Positions 53,050 to 62,673 of a stretch of DNA of 64,000 nucleotides are shown piece by piece. The first letter of the stretch is position 1; each line of letters starts with the position of its first letter. The notes below the pieces were generated by a model. The model did no database searches and was not told the DNA's origin. It saw only the letters and a list, made by a program, of their open reading frames with translations. Made by a program: the position numbers and the translations under genes. Source of the DNA: Fibrobacter sp. UWH4 (lineage in GTDB: Bacteria > Fibrobacterota > Fibrobacteria > Fibrobacterales > Fibrobacteraceae); assembly GCF_900142475.1 (NCBI RefSeq), contig NZ_FRAY01000002.1, positions 124,001 through 188,000 on the forward strand, written 5' to 3'.

Positions 53050-53961
53050 ATGCATTACTACGAATCGATGCAATCTTTAATCGGGAAGACTCCGCTTGTA
53101 AAGCTTAACCATGTCGGACTCCCCGAAGGCGTAAACCTGTTTGCTAAACTCGAACTCTGGAACCCCTCGGGCAGTGTGAAGGACCGCACCGGCCTTTACA
53201 TGGTAAACGACGCGATTGAAAAGGGTCTCCTGAAACCGGGTGGAACCATTGTGGAAGCCACCGCAGGCAACACCGGCCTCGGCATCGCCTTCGCGGCACT
53301 CAACCGCGGCATCCGCGTGATATTCGTGGTGCCCACCAAGTTCTCGCAAGAAAAGCAGACGCTCATGCGCGCCCTCGGTGCAGAACTCATCAACACCCCG
53401 CGCGAAGACGGAATGCTCGGCGCCGAAAAGAAGGACGAAGAACTCCTGACGCAAATTCCGGGCTCTGTTTCGCTAAGGCAGTTCCGCAACATGGCAAACC
53501 CGCTGGCCCATTACGAAACCACCGGCCCCGAAATCTACGAGGATCTGGACGGACAAATCGACTACGTGGTCGCAGGCGCAGGCAGTGGCGGCACCTTCAG
53601 CGGAATCCTTAAGGCGCTCAAGGAAAAGAACCCTAACATCAAGGGCGTACTCGCAGACCCCATCGGCTCTACTATGGGCGGCGGCGAACATGGCGACTAC
53701 AACATCGAAGGAATCGGCAACGACTTTATCGCCGACACCATGGACATGTCGCTCGTAGATCAGGTCATCAAAATCAACGATGACGACGCCTTTGGCGGTG
53801 CCCGCGAACTCGCCAAGAAAGAAGGAATCTTCGCAGGCTCCTCTTCGGGTGCCGCGTTCACCGCTGTCAAGAAACTCATCGCCTCGGGCGCCCGCGGAAA
53901 CATCGTGTTCGTAGCACCCGACCGCGGCGACCGTTACTTTAGCAAGGGATTGTATGAGTAA
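53050..53961 (+). CDS. mccA: Cysteine synthase/cystathionine beta-synthase-like (MccA-like)
   Basis: The 303-residue fold-type II PLP enzyme has LIGKTPLVKLNHVG, NPSGSVKDRTGLYM with the PLP lysine, EATAGNTGLGIA, GAGSGGTFSGILKALKE and EGIGNDFIADTMD. The EGIG(N/Y)DFI motif is characteristic of MccA-type enzymes, which combine homocysteine with O-acetylserine to cystathionine. With the preceding gene it completes reverse transsulfuration. The start codon is one base after the mccB stop. Plain cysteine synthase activity is possible. A convergent gene ends 12 bases away. Confidence 0.83.
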   Translation: MHYYESMQSLIGKTPLVKLNHVGLPEGVNLFAKLELWNPSGSVKDRTGLYMVNDAIEKGLLKPGGTIVEATAGNTGLGIAFAALNRGIRVIFVVPTKFSQEKQTLMRALGAELINTPREDGMLGAEKKDEELLTQIPGSVSLRQFRNMANPLAHYETTGPEIYEDLDGQIDYVVAGAGSGGTFSGILKALKEKNPNIKGVLADPIGSTMGGGEHGDYNIEGIGNDFIADTMDMSLVDQVIKINDDDAFGGARELAKKEGIFAGSSSGAAFTAVKKLIASGARGNIVFVAPDRGDRYFSKGLYE

Positions 53962-53973
53962 AGTGCGCTGTAC

Positions 53974-54552
53974 CTAAAATACGGAGTCCTGTTCGTCTTC
54001 AATTTTATCCGCATTTTTGAAGAAATAATAAAGAATCAGGAATCCCTGGCGGGAAGAAATCTCGCTTGCGGAACATTCGAGAACAACCATATCAAGATTG
54101 TCGGCGAGTTTTCCTCCCTTACCCCAGATGGCGGCCAAAGTGCGTGCGCCACCTTTTAAGGTGTGCATCCAATAATAGCCTTCTTGAAAAACAGATTCCG
54201 GATCAATTTCATCACGAATCGTAGCTTCGCCGTACTTCTTTGCGATACGGTCTTTGGTGGTATTGAAAGCGCCCTGCAATTCTGTTCCATAGTCGTTTGT
54301 ACTGATGGCCGAAGATAATGCCTTAATCTGGTATAAGCCCTTATTTTTGTCGACAAAAACAAAATAATACTCAAATGACGGGTGACTTTTCTTAGGCTTG
54401 ATTATGTAAGCGTCATTTTTTACGAATTCGGGCTTGCCCTCGCATTCCTTGGCAATCTCCTTAATCGACATACCCATCTTTAAACCAAAAGGCGACGCCA
54501 TGGCAAGAGTGGGAAATATCGCCATAATCATAAAAAAAAGAATCTTTTTCAT
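53974..54552 (-). CDS. Exported protein of unknown function
   Basis: A signal peptide (ILFFMIMAIFPTLAMA) precedes a 170-residue domain: SPFGLKMGMSIKEIAKECEGKP, YYFVFVDKNKGLYQIKALSS and KDRIAKKYGEATIRDEID. The GLKxGMsxxEI start and KYG motif resemble small bacterial exported domains with a repeated phosphate-binding-like helix, but no family name is certain. AGGAGG lies 6 bases before the ATG at 54550-54552. Convergent to the mccA-like gene. A disulfide pair is possible (CEGK, ECSA). Confidence 0.7.
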   Translation of the reverse strand: MKKILFFMIMAIFPTLAMASPFGLKMGMSIKEIAKECEGKPEFVKNDAYIIKPKKSHPSFEYYFVFVDKNKGLYQIKALSSAISTNDYGTELQGAFNTTKDRIAKKYGEATIRDEIDPESVFQEGYYWMHTLKGGARTLAAIWGKGGKLADNLDMVVLECSASEISSRQGFLILYYFFKNADKIEDEQDSVF

Positions 54553-54661
54553 ATTATGCCTCCTGAAAAGAGTGTTTCTGCCCACAAAGATACATTCTTC
54601 GAGTGTCAAAAGATGACAATCACGAAATTTTTCGTAAAAAAGCGAAAATTCAGACAGGTAT

Positions 54662-55505
54662 TCAACAATAATTTTCTTGAACTTTGTCGACTTTTATCGA
54701 CGTTTTAAGCATTTTTCGCCACTTTTCGGATTCTCTTTCACAATGTCTAGAATCTGTTTCTGGCGTTCGCTGATTTTTACTGTGACATTTTACTGTGACA
54801 TTTTTTGATTTTTCAATCACAGCTTTGTCCTTGACTCCCTTGTAATCAACATGCAAGTAGCGGTTTCTCAGTTCGTTGTGTTCGCCCATCAGCAAATTAC
54901 GGAAGAACTTTTCGAGGTGTTCCGGCTCTTGCTGGATTCCCTTCCGCACATTCTTGTAGTTCGCACGGACAAGGGCATTCCTGAAATACCACGAATTTTT
55001 GGCGAAAATGTCGTTCCCGACTTTAAAGCCCATGGAACGCAGATACTTGATGGTAAAAACCGCAGTCGTGCGAGTATTGCCCGTTCAGCACCCATTCCTT
55101 TTTCGAAATATTGTATTTGCGGATTTCTCCAGCATGTTTGAACACCCCCTCGAAAAGCCGCTTGTGAATTGCAATCAAAAAAGAGGGTGAAAAATTGAAC
55201 GACTTTTCACTCAATATTTGCGCAATGCGGGCAGAAACTTTGTCAGCTTCTTCAGTATCGTCTTTGTCGTCGGAACGCTCCGTCTTCGATTCGTAATAAG
55301 AATCAATGAGCTCCTGAGCCTTGTTCAGGGAAATCTTCCCTTCAATGTTCTTCTTGGCGACTTCGAGCAGATAATCCGAAGGCGTCAGGCCATCAACCTG
55401 CTGCAAGCCGATAGCCGTGGACCACGCGTAGGACTTTTCCCGCTTGGCGGGCTCGACCTGACGGATGTATTCTTCAAAATCCAGTTCTGACGGTTTCTTT
55501 CGCAT
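54662..55505 (-). pseudogene. Fic-family gene, inactivated by a deletion and a 13-base duplication
   Basis: The 5' part encodes a normal Fic N-terminus (PSELDFEEYIRQVEP; later FSPSFLIAIHKRLFEGVFKHAGEIRKYN, EWVLNG). The 3' part reads NTRTTAVFTIKYLRSMGFKVGNDIF in another frame. Between them the HxFxxG half of the active-site motif is missing (junction near 55080, at a GGGC shared sequence). Near the 3' end, TTTACTGTGACAT at 54776-54801 is duplicated in tandem, which shifts the frame out of the expected KISERQKQILDIVKENP C-terminal helix-turn-helix. Both lesions remove AMPylation function. Fic genes are common toxins or effectors. Confidence 0.85.
54776..54801. repeat. 13-base tandem duplication in the fic pseudogene
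   Basis: TTTACTGTGACAT occurs twice back to back. Removing one copy restores the frame through the C-terminus. Confidence 0.9.
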
Positions 55506-55563
55506 CGGAGTTCTGCCGTTTATGTTTGATATAACTTTTATTTACTATGTTACTATAAGAGAG

Positions 55564-58500
55564 TTAAACGCCTTTCGCTGGTAAAGTCGGTTTAAATTGG
55601 ACTTTTAAATTTAATGCACTAGCAATTTTTTGTTTTTTTGAAATATCAATATTGTTTGTATAAACATAATTTCGTACTATGTCGCAAAGTAAATTATGAA
55701 CAAGCATATTTTTCTTATAAAACTCTTTGTGAAGTTCTTCAAGTTTTTTCATATTAAATCTTCCTGATGATAACGCTACAGAAAAAGCTGTTAATTTAGC
55801 GATAGGAGAATTGTTTTCTGAATTGATTTTAAAAGCGACTTCATCTGCAATCAAGGATATGTTTTTTTGAGCAACAGCATTCGCGATCTTGTATATCATC
55901 ATATGGCAAATAAAATACGACAACATTCTCACAAAATTATTTGCCGCTAGTTTTATTTTTTGAGGGTCATTCTTTTTATGATTCTTTTTTTCTAGTTCTT
56001 TTGTTACTGCTAATGTCAAATCATCTTTTGCCCGAATTAGATCTTGACAAAAAAAGTCTAATGTTCTGAAGCCGCATTCAAAAACATTTTGCATCATTTC
56101 CTGAATTTTTTCTTTTGCAATCGATGCATATCGGTTCTTTATTATTTGACCAACAATTTCAATTGATCTAAAAGACTGTAAGATTGGAGCGAGGACATCC
56201 GATGAGTCAACATTTTCCTCTTTTTCAAGGCTGATTTCCTCGTCAACTTTATCTATATTGTCTTGAATAACTTTATGGGTTTCATAAGGATCTACGTCGC
56301 CTTGAATAACAGAGGATGATATTTTTTCAACAACTTCATTTATGAAATTAAAGTACTCGCTTTTAGCATCAAGAGTTGCTGGTTTATAATGCTCAAAAGG
56401 CAACATTGTTGCAAAAGAAACCTCATCCAGCAGGTTTTCACTTTCAGTATAACTAGAAATAAAAATTAATATATTTGCATTTTCTAGTGAATTTAAATTA
56501 GAACACAGATCTTCAACAATTTTCTTCCCCTCATCCCTATCTATGGTCTTTGCTATTTTTCCTGCAACTAGATAATAATAAATGTATTTATAAGAAAATG
56601 AGTAAATTTCGTCATCTTTTTTCAAAAGATTTGCTTTTAGACAAGTAGATAATAAGGCATCTGGAGAACCAAGGATGTATTTATTAGCGTATTCTCGAGA
56701 AAAAGCGTCGAAATCTTCTTTTGTAAATCGAGTATCCTTCTTTTTATAAAGAAAAAAAGAAAATTCTTCTAAAAATTTAATATGCATATTAAACTCATCG
56801 TCTTTGACGCATCCATTTTTCATCAAAGACAAATAAATTAGCGTCCTGTAACATTCTGAATATGATGTTTTTTCGAAATTTCTTGCAGGGAAATTCTTTT
56901 GAGCCTGCAATATTATCAGCATATATAAAGGATACGATGGAACGATTTTGTTTTGTACAACTCGCCTTAGCAAAAGACAATTATTTTTTAGGAAGTCCAA
57001 ATCATCATTTTGATCTTTGTCAAAATCTTTGTCTTCGTAAAATGCGTAATATTTTTCACATAATTCGCTTCTTCGGTTATTATTGAACGGAAGAATTCTA
57101 AAAAGAGAAATTTTATCACCAAATATGCTCTTTAACTTAATTTGCCAATTCAAACTTGAATTAGTAAAAATAATTATTTTTTTGAATACGCTTTTCAAGT
57201 AATCAAAAAATATTTGGAAGTTTTCTTTTCCCAAAGGGTCTAGAGAGAAATCATCTATAAATATAATTTTATTTTCATCCTGTCTAAATTCATCAAAAGA
57301 AGAACAAGCAGAAACGTACTGTAATCCATATGTTTTTTTTATAATTTTTTCAAAATCGTCTATTTCTCTTTTTTTTCGGACTAATAGGTCCTTGTTTTTT
57401 ACGTAAAGAGATAGATTTGAAGTTTTTTCTGTGTCAAAAAATAATTTTAACGCAAGAGATGTTTTCCCGCTTTGAGCGTCCCCCTCTATAACAATTATTT
57501 CCGAATCATCATCTAAGACTTTTTCTGACGAAATATGATTTTTGACTTCGTTTGATGTCGTTTTTTCCAAATCTGGATAAACAAATATGTCATTTATTAC
57601 GGCTTGCTTTCCATTCTTATTTGGTAACGTAAAATTGATTTTTTCAATACTATTGATAAAATCTTTTGAGTGGCTTTTGCTTAAAAGCCCTGATTCCGTT
57701 TTTTCAGCAATAAAAGAAGCTTTATTTTTTTCACAAAATAAATCATCCGCATAAAAATATGTTTTCAGCCTTATATCTTTCGTATTTGAATCAAATACAA
57801 TCGTTTGAAATTCTGAGCAGTCTTTGCCATCTTTTTGAAAATTGAACGCCGCTCCGCAAATATCAATAAATCCATTTGCTGTCAAATCATTATTTTCTTC
57901 TCTAACAGTAAGATTATGTTCATGACCGCAAAAGGCAAAATCAAAATTATTTTGCAAATATGTCCTAAACTCATTTCTATTATTTTCTTGATTTTGCGAA
58001 GTTAACCAAGATAAAGGATGGTGAAAAATTGCTATTCGAATTGTCCCGTTAGAATCAAAACGAGGAAATTTTTTTACAGGAATAAAAAGACGGGATTCAT
58101 TTAGTGATGATGTTAACGCTGTGTTTATTTCATAAAAACCTAAATGACAATCCGCTGTTTCTTCAGTTTCATAAAAAACAAACTTCTCAAATTCATGAGA
58201 TGACTGATTTATTTTTCTATAAAAATCCCAATAATCAGATTGAACGCTTGCACAAGTTTCAATTATACTATTGTCAAGATTATTGTATCCGTTATTTTGA
58301 ATATGTTGTAAGGTGATATTACGAATTCCTGAATTTTTATTGAAATCGCAATCATGATTTCCTGGAACTAAATAAACACCTGTCGGTTTCTTTATTTCTT
58401 CTTGTATTAGTAGCAAAACAGATTGAATCCAATCTTCAGCTTTTGCGTACTCTTCCTTTTTCCCTGAGAAAGCGATATCCCCGGAAAAAAGTACATATAT

Positions 58501-58617
58501 ATGGCTAACATCAATCCAGTCACTTTTAATGGCTAAAACGATCTTTTCTGCTGGTTTAAGCACAGAATCTTCTTTTATGTGTAAATCTGAAATATGAAGA
58601 AATCCGATTTTTGCCAT
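55564..58617 (-). CDS. Metallophosphoesterase-STAND NTPase fusion (candidate defence protein)
   Basis: Residues 1-290 are a calcineurin-type phosphoesterase: HISDLH (9-13), SGD (45-47), GNHD (86-89), HH (199-200) and GHEH (231-234). Residues ~340-620 are a STAND-type NTPase with Walker A GDAQSGKTS (379-387) and Walker B IIFIDDF (451-457), followed by a winged-helix-like region with FSYKYIYYYLVAGKIA. The C-terminal ~350 residues are helical and probably sense a target. This effector-switch-sensor layout is that of Avs/NACHT-type antiphage NTPases. It is AT-rich, like its three co-directional neighbours. Whether the phosphoesterase attacks nucleic acid or nucleotides is unknown. Confidence 0.8.
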   Translation of the reverse strand: MAKIGFLHISDLHIKEDSVLKPAEKIVLAIKSDWIDVSHIYVLFSGDIAFSGKKEEYAKAEDWIQSVLLLIQEEIKKPTGVYLVPGNHDCDFNKNSGIRNITLQHIQNNGYNNLDNSIIETCASVQSDYWDFYRKINQSSHEFEKFVFYETEETADCHLGFYEINTALTSSLNESRLFIPVKKFPRFDSNGTIRIAIFHHPLSWLTSQNQENNRNEFRTYLQNNFDFAFCGHEHNLTVREENNDLTANGFIDICGAAFNFQKDGKDCSEFQTIVFDSNTKDIRLKTYFYADDLFCEKNKASFIAEKTESGLLSKSHSKDFINSIEKINFTLPNKNGKQAVINDIFVYPDLEKTTSNEVKNHISSEKVLDDDSEIIVIEGDAQSGKTSLALKLFFDTEKTSNLSLYVKNKDLLVRKKREIDDFEKIIKKTYGLQYVSACSSFDEFRQDENKIIFIDDFSLDPLGKENFQIFFDYLKSVFKKIIIFTNSSLNWQIKLKSIFGDKISLFRILPFNNNRRSELCEKYYAFYEDKDFDKDQNDDLDFLKNNCLLLRRVVQNKIVPSYPLYMLIILQAQKNFPARNFEKTSYSECYRTLIYLSLMKNGCVKDDEFNMHIKFLEEFSFFLYKKKDTRFTKEDFDAFSREYANKYILGSPDALLSTCLKANLLKKDDEIYSFSYKYIYYYLVAGKIAKTIDRDEGKKIVEDLCSNLNSLENANILIFISSYTESENLLDEVSFATMLPFEHYKPATLDAKSEYFNFINEVVEKISSSVIQGDVDPYETHKVIQDNIDKVDEEISLEKEENVDSSDVLAPILQSFRSIEIVGQIIKNRYASIAKEKIQEMMQNVFECGFRTLDFFCQDLIRAKDDLTLAVTKELEKKNHKKNDPQKIKLAANNFVRMLSYFICHMMIYKIANAVAQKNISLIADEVAFKINSENNSPIAKLTAFSVALSSGRFNMKKLEELHKEFYKKNMLVHNLLCDIVRNYVYTNNIDISKKQKIASALNLKVQFKPTLPAKGV

Positions 58618-58749
58618 TTTGCATTCCTTTTTTATAAAAATAATAAAAGTTAAATGGTAAAATCAAAATATTGTTTTATAGTTTTATAAATATAGAACGA
58701 TTTTAAGGCAATGATATTCGCCTATTCGAGAAAAAGAGTGTGCAAAAAT

Positions 58750-59529
58750 TCAATTTTCAATAAATCCTGCATTCAATCTAAACTGATTAGGATCTATTGT
58801 CATCTTATAAATTTTCATTTCAGGATTAAGCCATCGCGCCACTTTCAAAATTTCATCCTGCTTGTCTTTTTCCACATTGACGCCGAGATAGAGTTCGCAA
58901 AAACATTCTCGACCTATAACCGGATAAAAGCGAACATCTTCGTAATCAACCGAACCGTCTTCCTTTTTAGCACTTTCTGAATATTCTGAAGGAATTGTTC
59001 CAACTAATGGATCTGTCAGCAACAAGCGAACTTCTTTTTCATGCTCCCATTCCTTAGCTTTTGTTGACAGCTGGTAACGGGTGTAATTAATCATGTCGAT
59101 TTTGTGAAAGAAATCCGGTTTATTGACAATGTCCTTGTACTGCACTTCTAATTGTTGTACGCCCAAATAGACTCCGTTCATTACTCGAGAAAGATACTTC
59201 TCTGCTTTTTCCATGTCGATACCGATACAGACACCGCTGTAACTGCTGTAAAAGCACCACATAAGCAAGGAATCATAGACCTTTGAAAGACTACAAATCC
59301 AAGTACGTTTTCGCAAGTTCTTATATTGGCAAGACTCCAATTCCTCAATTAAATGTGCCGACCATATCTTGCATTTTTCTGCAGGAACTTTTGAAAAGTC
59401 TATCAAACTGGGATGACAATCAAAAGGGTCGTTTAATCTTGTGGCGTTAACGAATCGAAGATTGTGGCATTTCATCATCTTCAATCCGCCATAGATATCA
59501 AGATATTTGTATAATTTAGAAGCGCTCAT
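58750..59529 (-). CDS. DUF2971 family protein
   Basis: The 259-residue protein has the DUF2971 marks LYKYLDIYGGLKM, LRFVNATRLNDPFDCHP near residue 30, ICSLSKVYDSLLMWCFYSSYSGVCIGIDM and WEHEKEVRLLL. The function of DUF2971 is unknown; members are frequent in defence islands. It is cytoplasmic. It lies 16 bases downstream of the HEPN-like gene and 132 bases upstream of the metallophosphoesterase-STAND gene, all in one orientation. Confidence 0.85.
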   Translation of the reverse strand: MSASKLYKYLDIYGGLKMMKCHNLRFVNATRLNDPFDCHPSLIDFSKVPAEKCKIWSAHLIEELESCQYKNLRKRTWICSLSKVYDSLLMWCFYSSYSGVCIGIDMEKAEKYLSRVMNGVYLGVQQLEVQYKDIVNKPDFFHKIDMINYTRYQLSTKAKEWEHEKEVRLLLTDPLVGTIPSEYSESAKKEDGSVDYEDVRFYPVIGRECFCELYLGVNVEKDKQDEILKVARWLNPEMKIYKMTIDPNQFRLNAGFIEN

Positions 59530-59545
59530 AAAATTTATTTCACCC

Positions 59546-60712
59546 TTATTTGTATTTTAGATCGCCTCTATCTATAATCAATTCACAATACCCTTCATTA
59601 AAAGCTTTTATTTCTCTAAGTCTATCAAATTGATAGTCCAACTCCATTCCTGCCATTATTCCGGCAGAATCTATTTCCTGCTGAATGTTTTCTGTAGTTA
59701 GTTCAGATTCTTGCTTGTGAGGATTCATTTGTCGAATCCGTCCGTTAAATTCGTCGCAACCAACAAATAATCTTTTTCGTTCCTCAAATGGTAAGGTGCT
59801 TGGAATTTTTTTATTTATCCTATACTTACATAATTCCCAAGATAGTATAACTTTTTGACGAGGATCCATTTTTTCTTTTTCTAATGCTTGGTTTAGTTGA
59901 TTTATAAAAGCGACTTCTTTAAATTCCTCTTGCGATTCAAAATACCGTTTTCTTTCTGCTACAATTTTTTTATTCGCTTCTAGCACCTCCTTATAAATTG
60001 AATCCGTATATTTTAAAATATATGGGGATTCGTTTGAAGTTAAAATTTCTGATATTTCTTTTCCATTTACCACATCAATGACATAGCGTTGATCAGGCTT
60101 CTTCAATGAAAAAATTTTGGATCCAAACGAAAAATCCAATTTATTGACTTCTAAGTATTTTGAATATATTTTTTCATTTCTATAATAAATATTTAATAGG
60201 AATAAGGCGCCTAAAGCACGAATAAGATTTTTTACAGTGCCCCTACTAACAGACGAATATCTATCATGTTTTACTGCTTGATACGCGCTTTCCCAGTCAG
60301 TTCCCTGTCTTTTATGAGCTTCTCTCAGAGGTCTAAAAACCTTATTACTATCTTCGGTTAAATTGAACGACGGACAAGTTACCATCACTATCTTCTTAGA
60401 CGAATTACATTTTATATCTAATATTTTCAAGCAATCTTCATCAAAAAATAAATCTTTATCCCCTCTTTTTTTTGAGCCTCCTAAGTCAAAATACAATTCC
60501 TTTGATATGGCTTCAATTTCGACACATGTTCTAACAATCAAATCTGCAATATGCGGAGAAAAAGTTTCGATTTGCGTTTTACACGATTCTCGGATCAAGG
60601 AACCTTTTGAATAAACATATTTCTCATCTGTAATGTAAATGTATTTAGACAGTTCGAGAAGTTCTCTTTCGAGATTTAGATATGTTTGCCAATACATTTC
60701 AGCTTTTTTCAT
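59546..60712 (-). CDS. HEPN-like helical protein, unknown function
   Basis: The 388-residue chain is largely helical. The stretch WESAYQAVKHDRYSSVSRGTVKNLIRALGALFLLNIY matches the (W..AYN.VKHxR) region of HEPN-like domains, which can act as RNases when RxxxxH is complete; here the order is K-H-x-R, so the classic pair is not seen. A Cys/acidic N-terminal half (DLIVRTCVEIEAISKELYFDLGG) fits the same helical fold. The C-terminal ~150 residues are unrelated helices. GGAG lies 9 bases before the ATG at 60710-60712. It is placed between the SEFIR and DUF2971 genes, 34 and 16 bases from them. Confidence 0.6.
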   Translation of the reverse strand: MKKAEMYWQTYLNLERELLELSKYIYITDEKYVYSKGSLIRESCKTQIETFSPHIADLIVRTCVEIEAISKELYFDLGGSKKRGDKDLFFDEDCLKILDIKCNSSKKIVMVTCPSFNLTEDSNKVFRPLREAHKRQGTDWESAYQAVKHDRYSSVSRGTVKNLIRALGALFLLNIYYRNEKIYSKYLEVNKLDFSFGSKIFSLKKPDQRYVIDVVNGKEISEILTSNESPYILKYTDSIYKEVLEANKKIVAERKRYFESQEEFKEVAFINQLNQALEKEKMDPRQKVILSWELCKYRINKKIPSTLPFEERKRLFVGCDEFNGRIRQMNPHKQESELTTENIQQEIDSAGIMAGMELDYQFDRLREIKAFNEGYCELIIDRGDLKYK

Positions 60713-60746
60713 TGTCAAGTTCTCCATAAGCAAAAACCATTTTTTT

Positions 60747-62177
60747 CTAAGGCAAGGAAGCGATGTCATAATTGCCAATTGTTAAAGGAATTTTCGGAAC
60801 TTTACTTAAAGAACCGGGATATCCATAGCCAGCTTCAATCGGATTATTTTGTATCTTGCACTTTAGTTCTTCAATGGTTTTTGCGTTAAATAAAGGTAGA
60901 ATCTTCAAACAATACTGTTTCGAAGGCAATTTTTTCCACACATTTATTGAACTTTCGCCAAAAGGATTTATGTTTGCATAAACATATGAAGTAGGAAACC
61001 AAGCACCATCTTTTATATTCAAGACAGCCGACATTTGACAAATAAAAATATCTGTTTCTGCAAAAGATTCTTGAGTTATTAAAGGCTCCTTGATTCTTTT
61101 AACAGCAACATCTGCTGTAAATGAATACATTCGCGAATTTTCTTTAGAATATTCAAGATTTTCACAATAACACCCAAAATTCATAATAGAAGCGGGAGAA
61201 ATGCTTCTTAGAGGAGATATTTCTTTTTGCAAAAAATAAGTATGAGTCAAAACCAAATACAGTTCTTTATATTTTTCATAATGAAGTAAATAAGTGACAG
61301 TACAAACAAATGTTTCCCATATAAAAAAATGATAGTGCTCATAATGAGAATTACTCCAGGAATTCGTGTGAGGGGGCAAAAGCATTAGTTCATTATATAC
61401 ATTTTCAAAGAAACGACACACGAACTCAGCTAAATCCCGTTCAGAGAATATAATTTCTTTTAAAAAATCTAAATATGAATCTCTTAATGGTTTCATAGCT
61501 CCTTTTTTCGACAAGATTTCTTGTCCGATATTATTTGAGTCCTTAATAATAAATTCTTTCGCTTTGCTTGAAAATTCTTGGTAAAAATCCGCAACAGCAG
61601 CATTCTTTCGAGTTTCATTGGCGGAAGATTTTAAAATTGATATCGACTTTGACAAGGAGGACAAGCTTACTTTATTTTCGTTCAACCATTCTGGCATACT
61701 TCCTAATTTTGGTTTAGGAATTAACGGCTTATTATAAATGTGTCTTAATAGTCTTTCATATTCATTTTCGTAATTATTTTCATCGGTAAAATCAAAATAT
61801 ATTCGAGATTTTATATATACAGGTCGGGTAGCTTCGTCTTTTTCATCTGTTTCTAAAACTAAAGGCAAAAATTTTGTTTGAGACGATTTCCCATAAAGTT
61901 CTGATGTGATAATGACGGTTTCGTCACCAACACCTCCAGTTCTATCATTAGCCTTTTTGGTATAAGTTTCATCGCAAAGAATCAATACATAATCAATGGA
62001 TTGGTCTGCCACCATCGATTCCATAAATTTGTATTTATCTTGCCCCTCTTTTAAATCCCAAAAATCGACTTTGGTCTCTACACCGTCATTCATTAAACGA
62101 GTAGCAAGATTAACAGTCCAGTCTTTTACAGCCCAAGAGTACGATATAAAAACTTTCGGTTGTCCTACTTCATTCAT
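60747..62177 (-). CDS. SEFIR/TIR-like domain protein
   Basis: The N-terminal ~150 residues form a SEFIR domain: PKVFISYSWAVKDWTVNLATRLMNDGV, DFWDLKEGQDKYKFMESMV and DYVLILCDETYTKKA. SEFIR and TIR domains are immune signalling or NAD-cleaving modules. The ~320-residue rest is helical and of unknown type, perhaps a sensor. ATG at 62175-62177 follows GGAAG; a second ATG is five codons upstream. The longer reading frame above it runs through a GC-rich region and is not part of the gene. First gene of the four-gene island. Confidence 0.78.
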   Translation of the reverse strand: MNEVGQPKVFISYSWAVKDWTVNLATRLMNDGVETKVDFWDLKEGQDKYKFMESMVADQSIDYVLILCDETYTKKANDRTGGVGDETVIITSELYGKSSQTKFLPLVLETDEKDEATRPVYIKSRIYFDFTDENNYENEYERLLRHIYNKPLIPKPKLGSMPEWLNENKVSLSSLSKSISILKSSANETRKNAAVADFYQEFSSKAKEFIIKDSNNIGQEILSKKGAMKPLRDSYLDFLKEIIFSERDLAEFVCRFFENVYNELMLLPPHTNSWSNSHYEHYHFFIWETFVCTVTYLLHYEKYKELYLVLTHTYFLQKEISPLRSISPASIMNFGCYCENLEYSKENSRMYSFTADVAVKRIKEPLITQESFAETDIFICQMSAVLNIKDGAWFPTSYVYANINPFGESSINVWKKLPSKQYCLKILPLFNAKTIEELKCKIQNNPIEAGYGYPGSLSKVPKIPLTIGNYDIASLP

Positions 62178-62354
62178 TTTACACACTTCCATTTTGGATT
62201 TCTTTTCAGTATAAATATATATCATGGGAATGTCATAAAATTTCAGAAAAAATTTCGGAAGCGCTATTTTGGGCAAATTTTCGGCTCTTTGTCTAGGATG
62301 TCTGGAGAGCCTTGCCACCAAGGGTGCAAAATTTGCTCTTATGTGACGGTGCAT

Positions 62355-62383
62355 TTGACACAAAAAATTCGTATTTATATATA
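62355..62383 (+). promoter_or_regulatory. Sigma-70-like promoter before the folded RNA
   Basis: TTGACA at 62355-62360 and TATATA at 62378-62383 with a 17-base spacer, directed toward hsdM. A start near 62391 would give a ~210-base transcript ending at the T-tract. Confidence 0.6.
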
Positions 62384-62390
62384 TTTTCCA

Positions 62391-62602
62391 CTGACATAGC
62401 CCTTTGCCACCCGGCATTGGGCGACCGGAAATTTTGAGATTCGTCTCTTATTCTCGCTCTGAAACTACCACTTTCTAATGACTCGAGAGTAAGACGAACG
62501 CTCACGTCCCATCTGGGGCGTGGGTCGTTTGTGCTTATTGAGTCAAGGGTGTGGTAGCCCGCAGAGCGATAGGCACGCTAAGCGACTCCACGCCTTTTTT
62601 GT
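62391..62602 (+). ncRNA. Candidate structured RNA upstream of hsdM
   Basis: GC-rich stretch with nested pairings: CTACCAC (62465) with GTGGTAG (62551); TGACTC (62479) with GAGTCA (62540); ACGAACG (62494) with CGTTTGT (62526) and CACGTCCC (62503) with GGGGCGTG (62515) enclosing an ATCT loop. A downstream CCACGCCTT (62588) can instead pair with AAGGGTGTGG (62545), followed by TTTTTT. The two foldings are mutually exclusive at GTGTGG, as in a regulatory RNA or attenuator. I could not match it to a known RNA family. It ends ~70 bases before the hsdM ATG. Confidence 0.55.
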
Positions 62603-62673
62603 TTTCCCGACATCTTAGGCCAACGTCTCCGTGCGAATGAGGACGGATTTCGCCACTTTTGCTTGGAGATGTT

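Noticed and set aside
62178-62417. N-terminal extension of the SEFIR gene
   Set aside because: The extension crosses the likely promoter and folded RNA region; SEFIR domains start near the chosen ATG.
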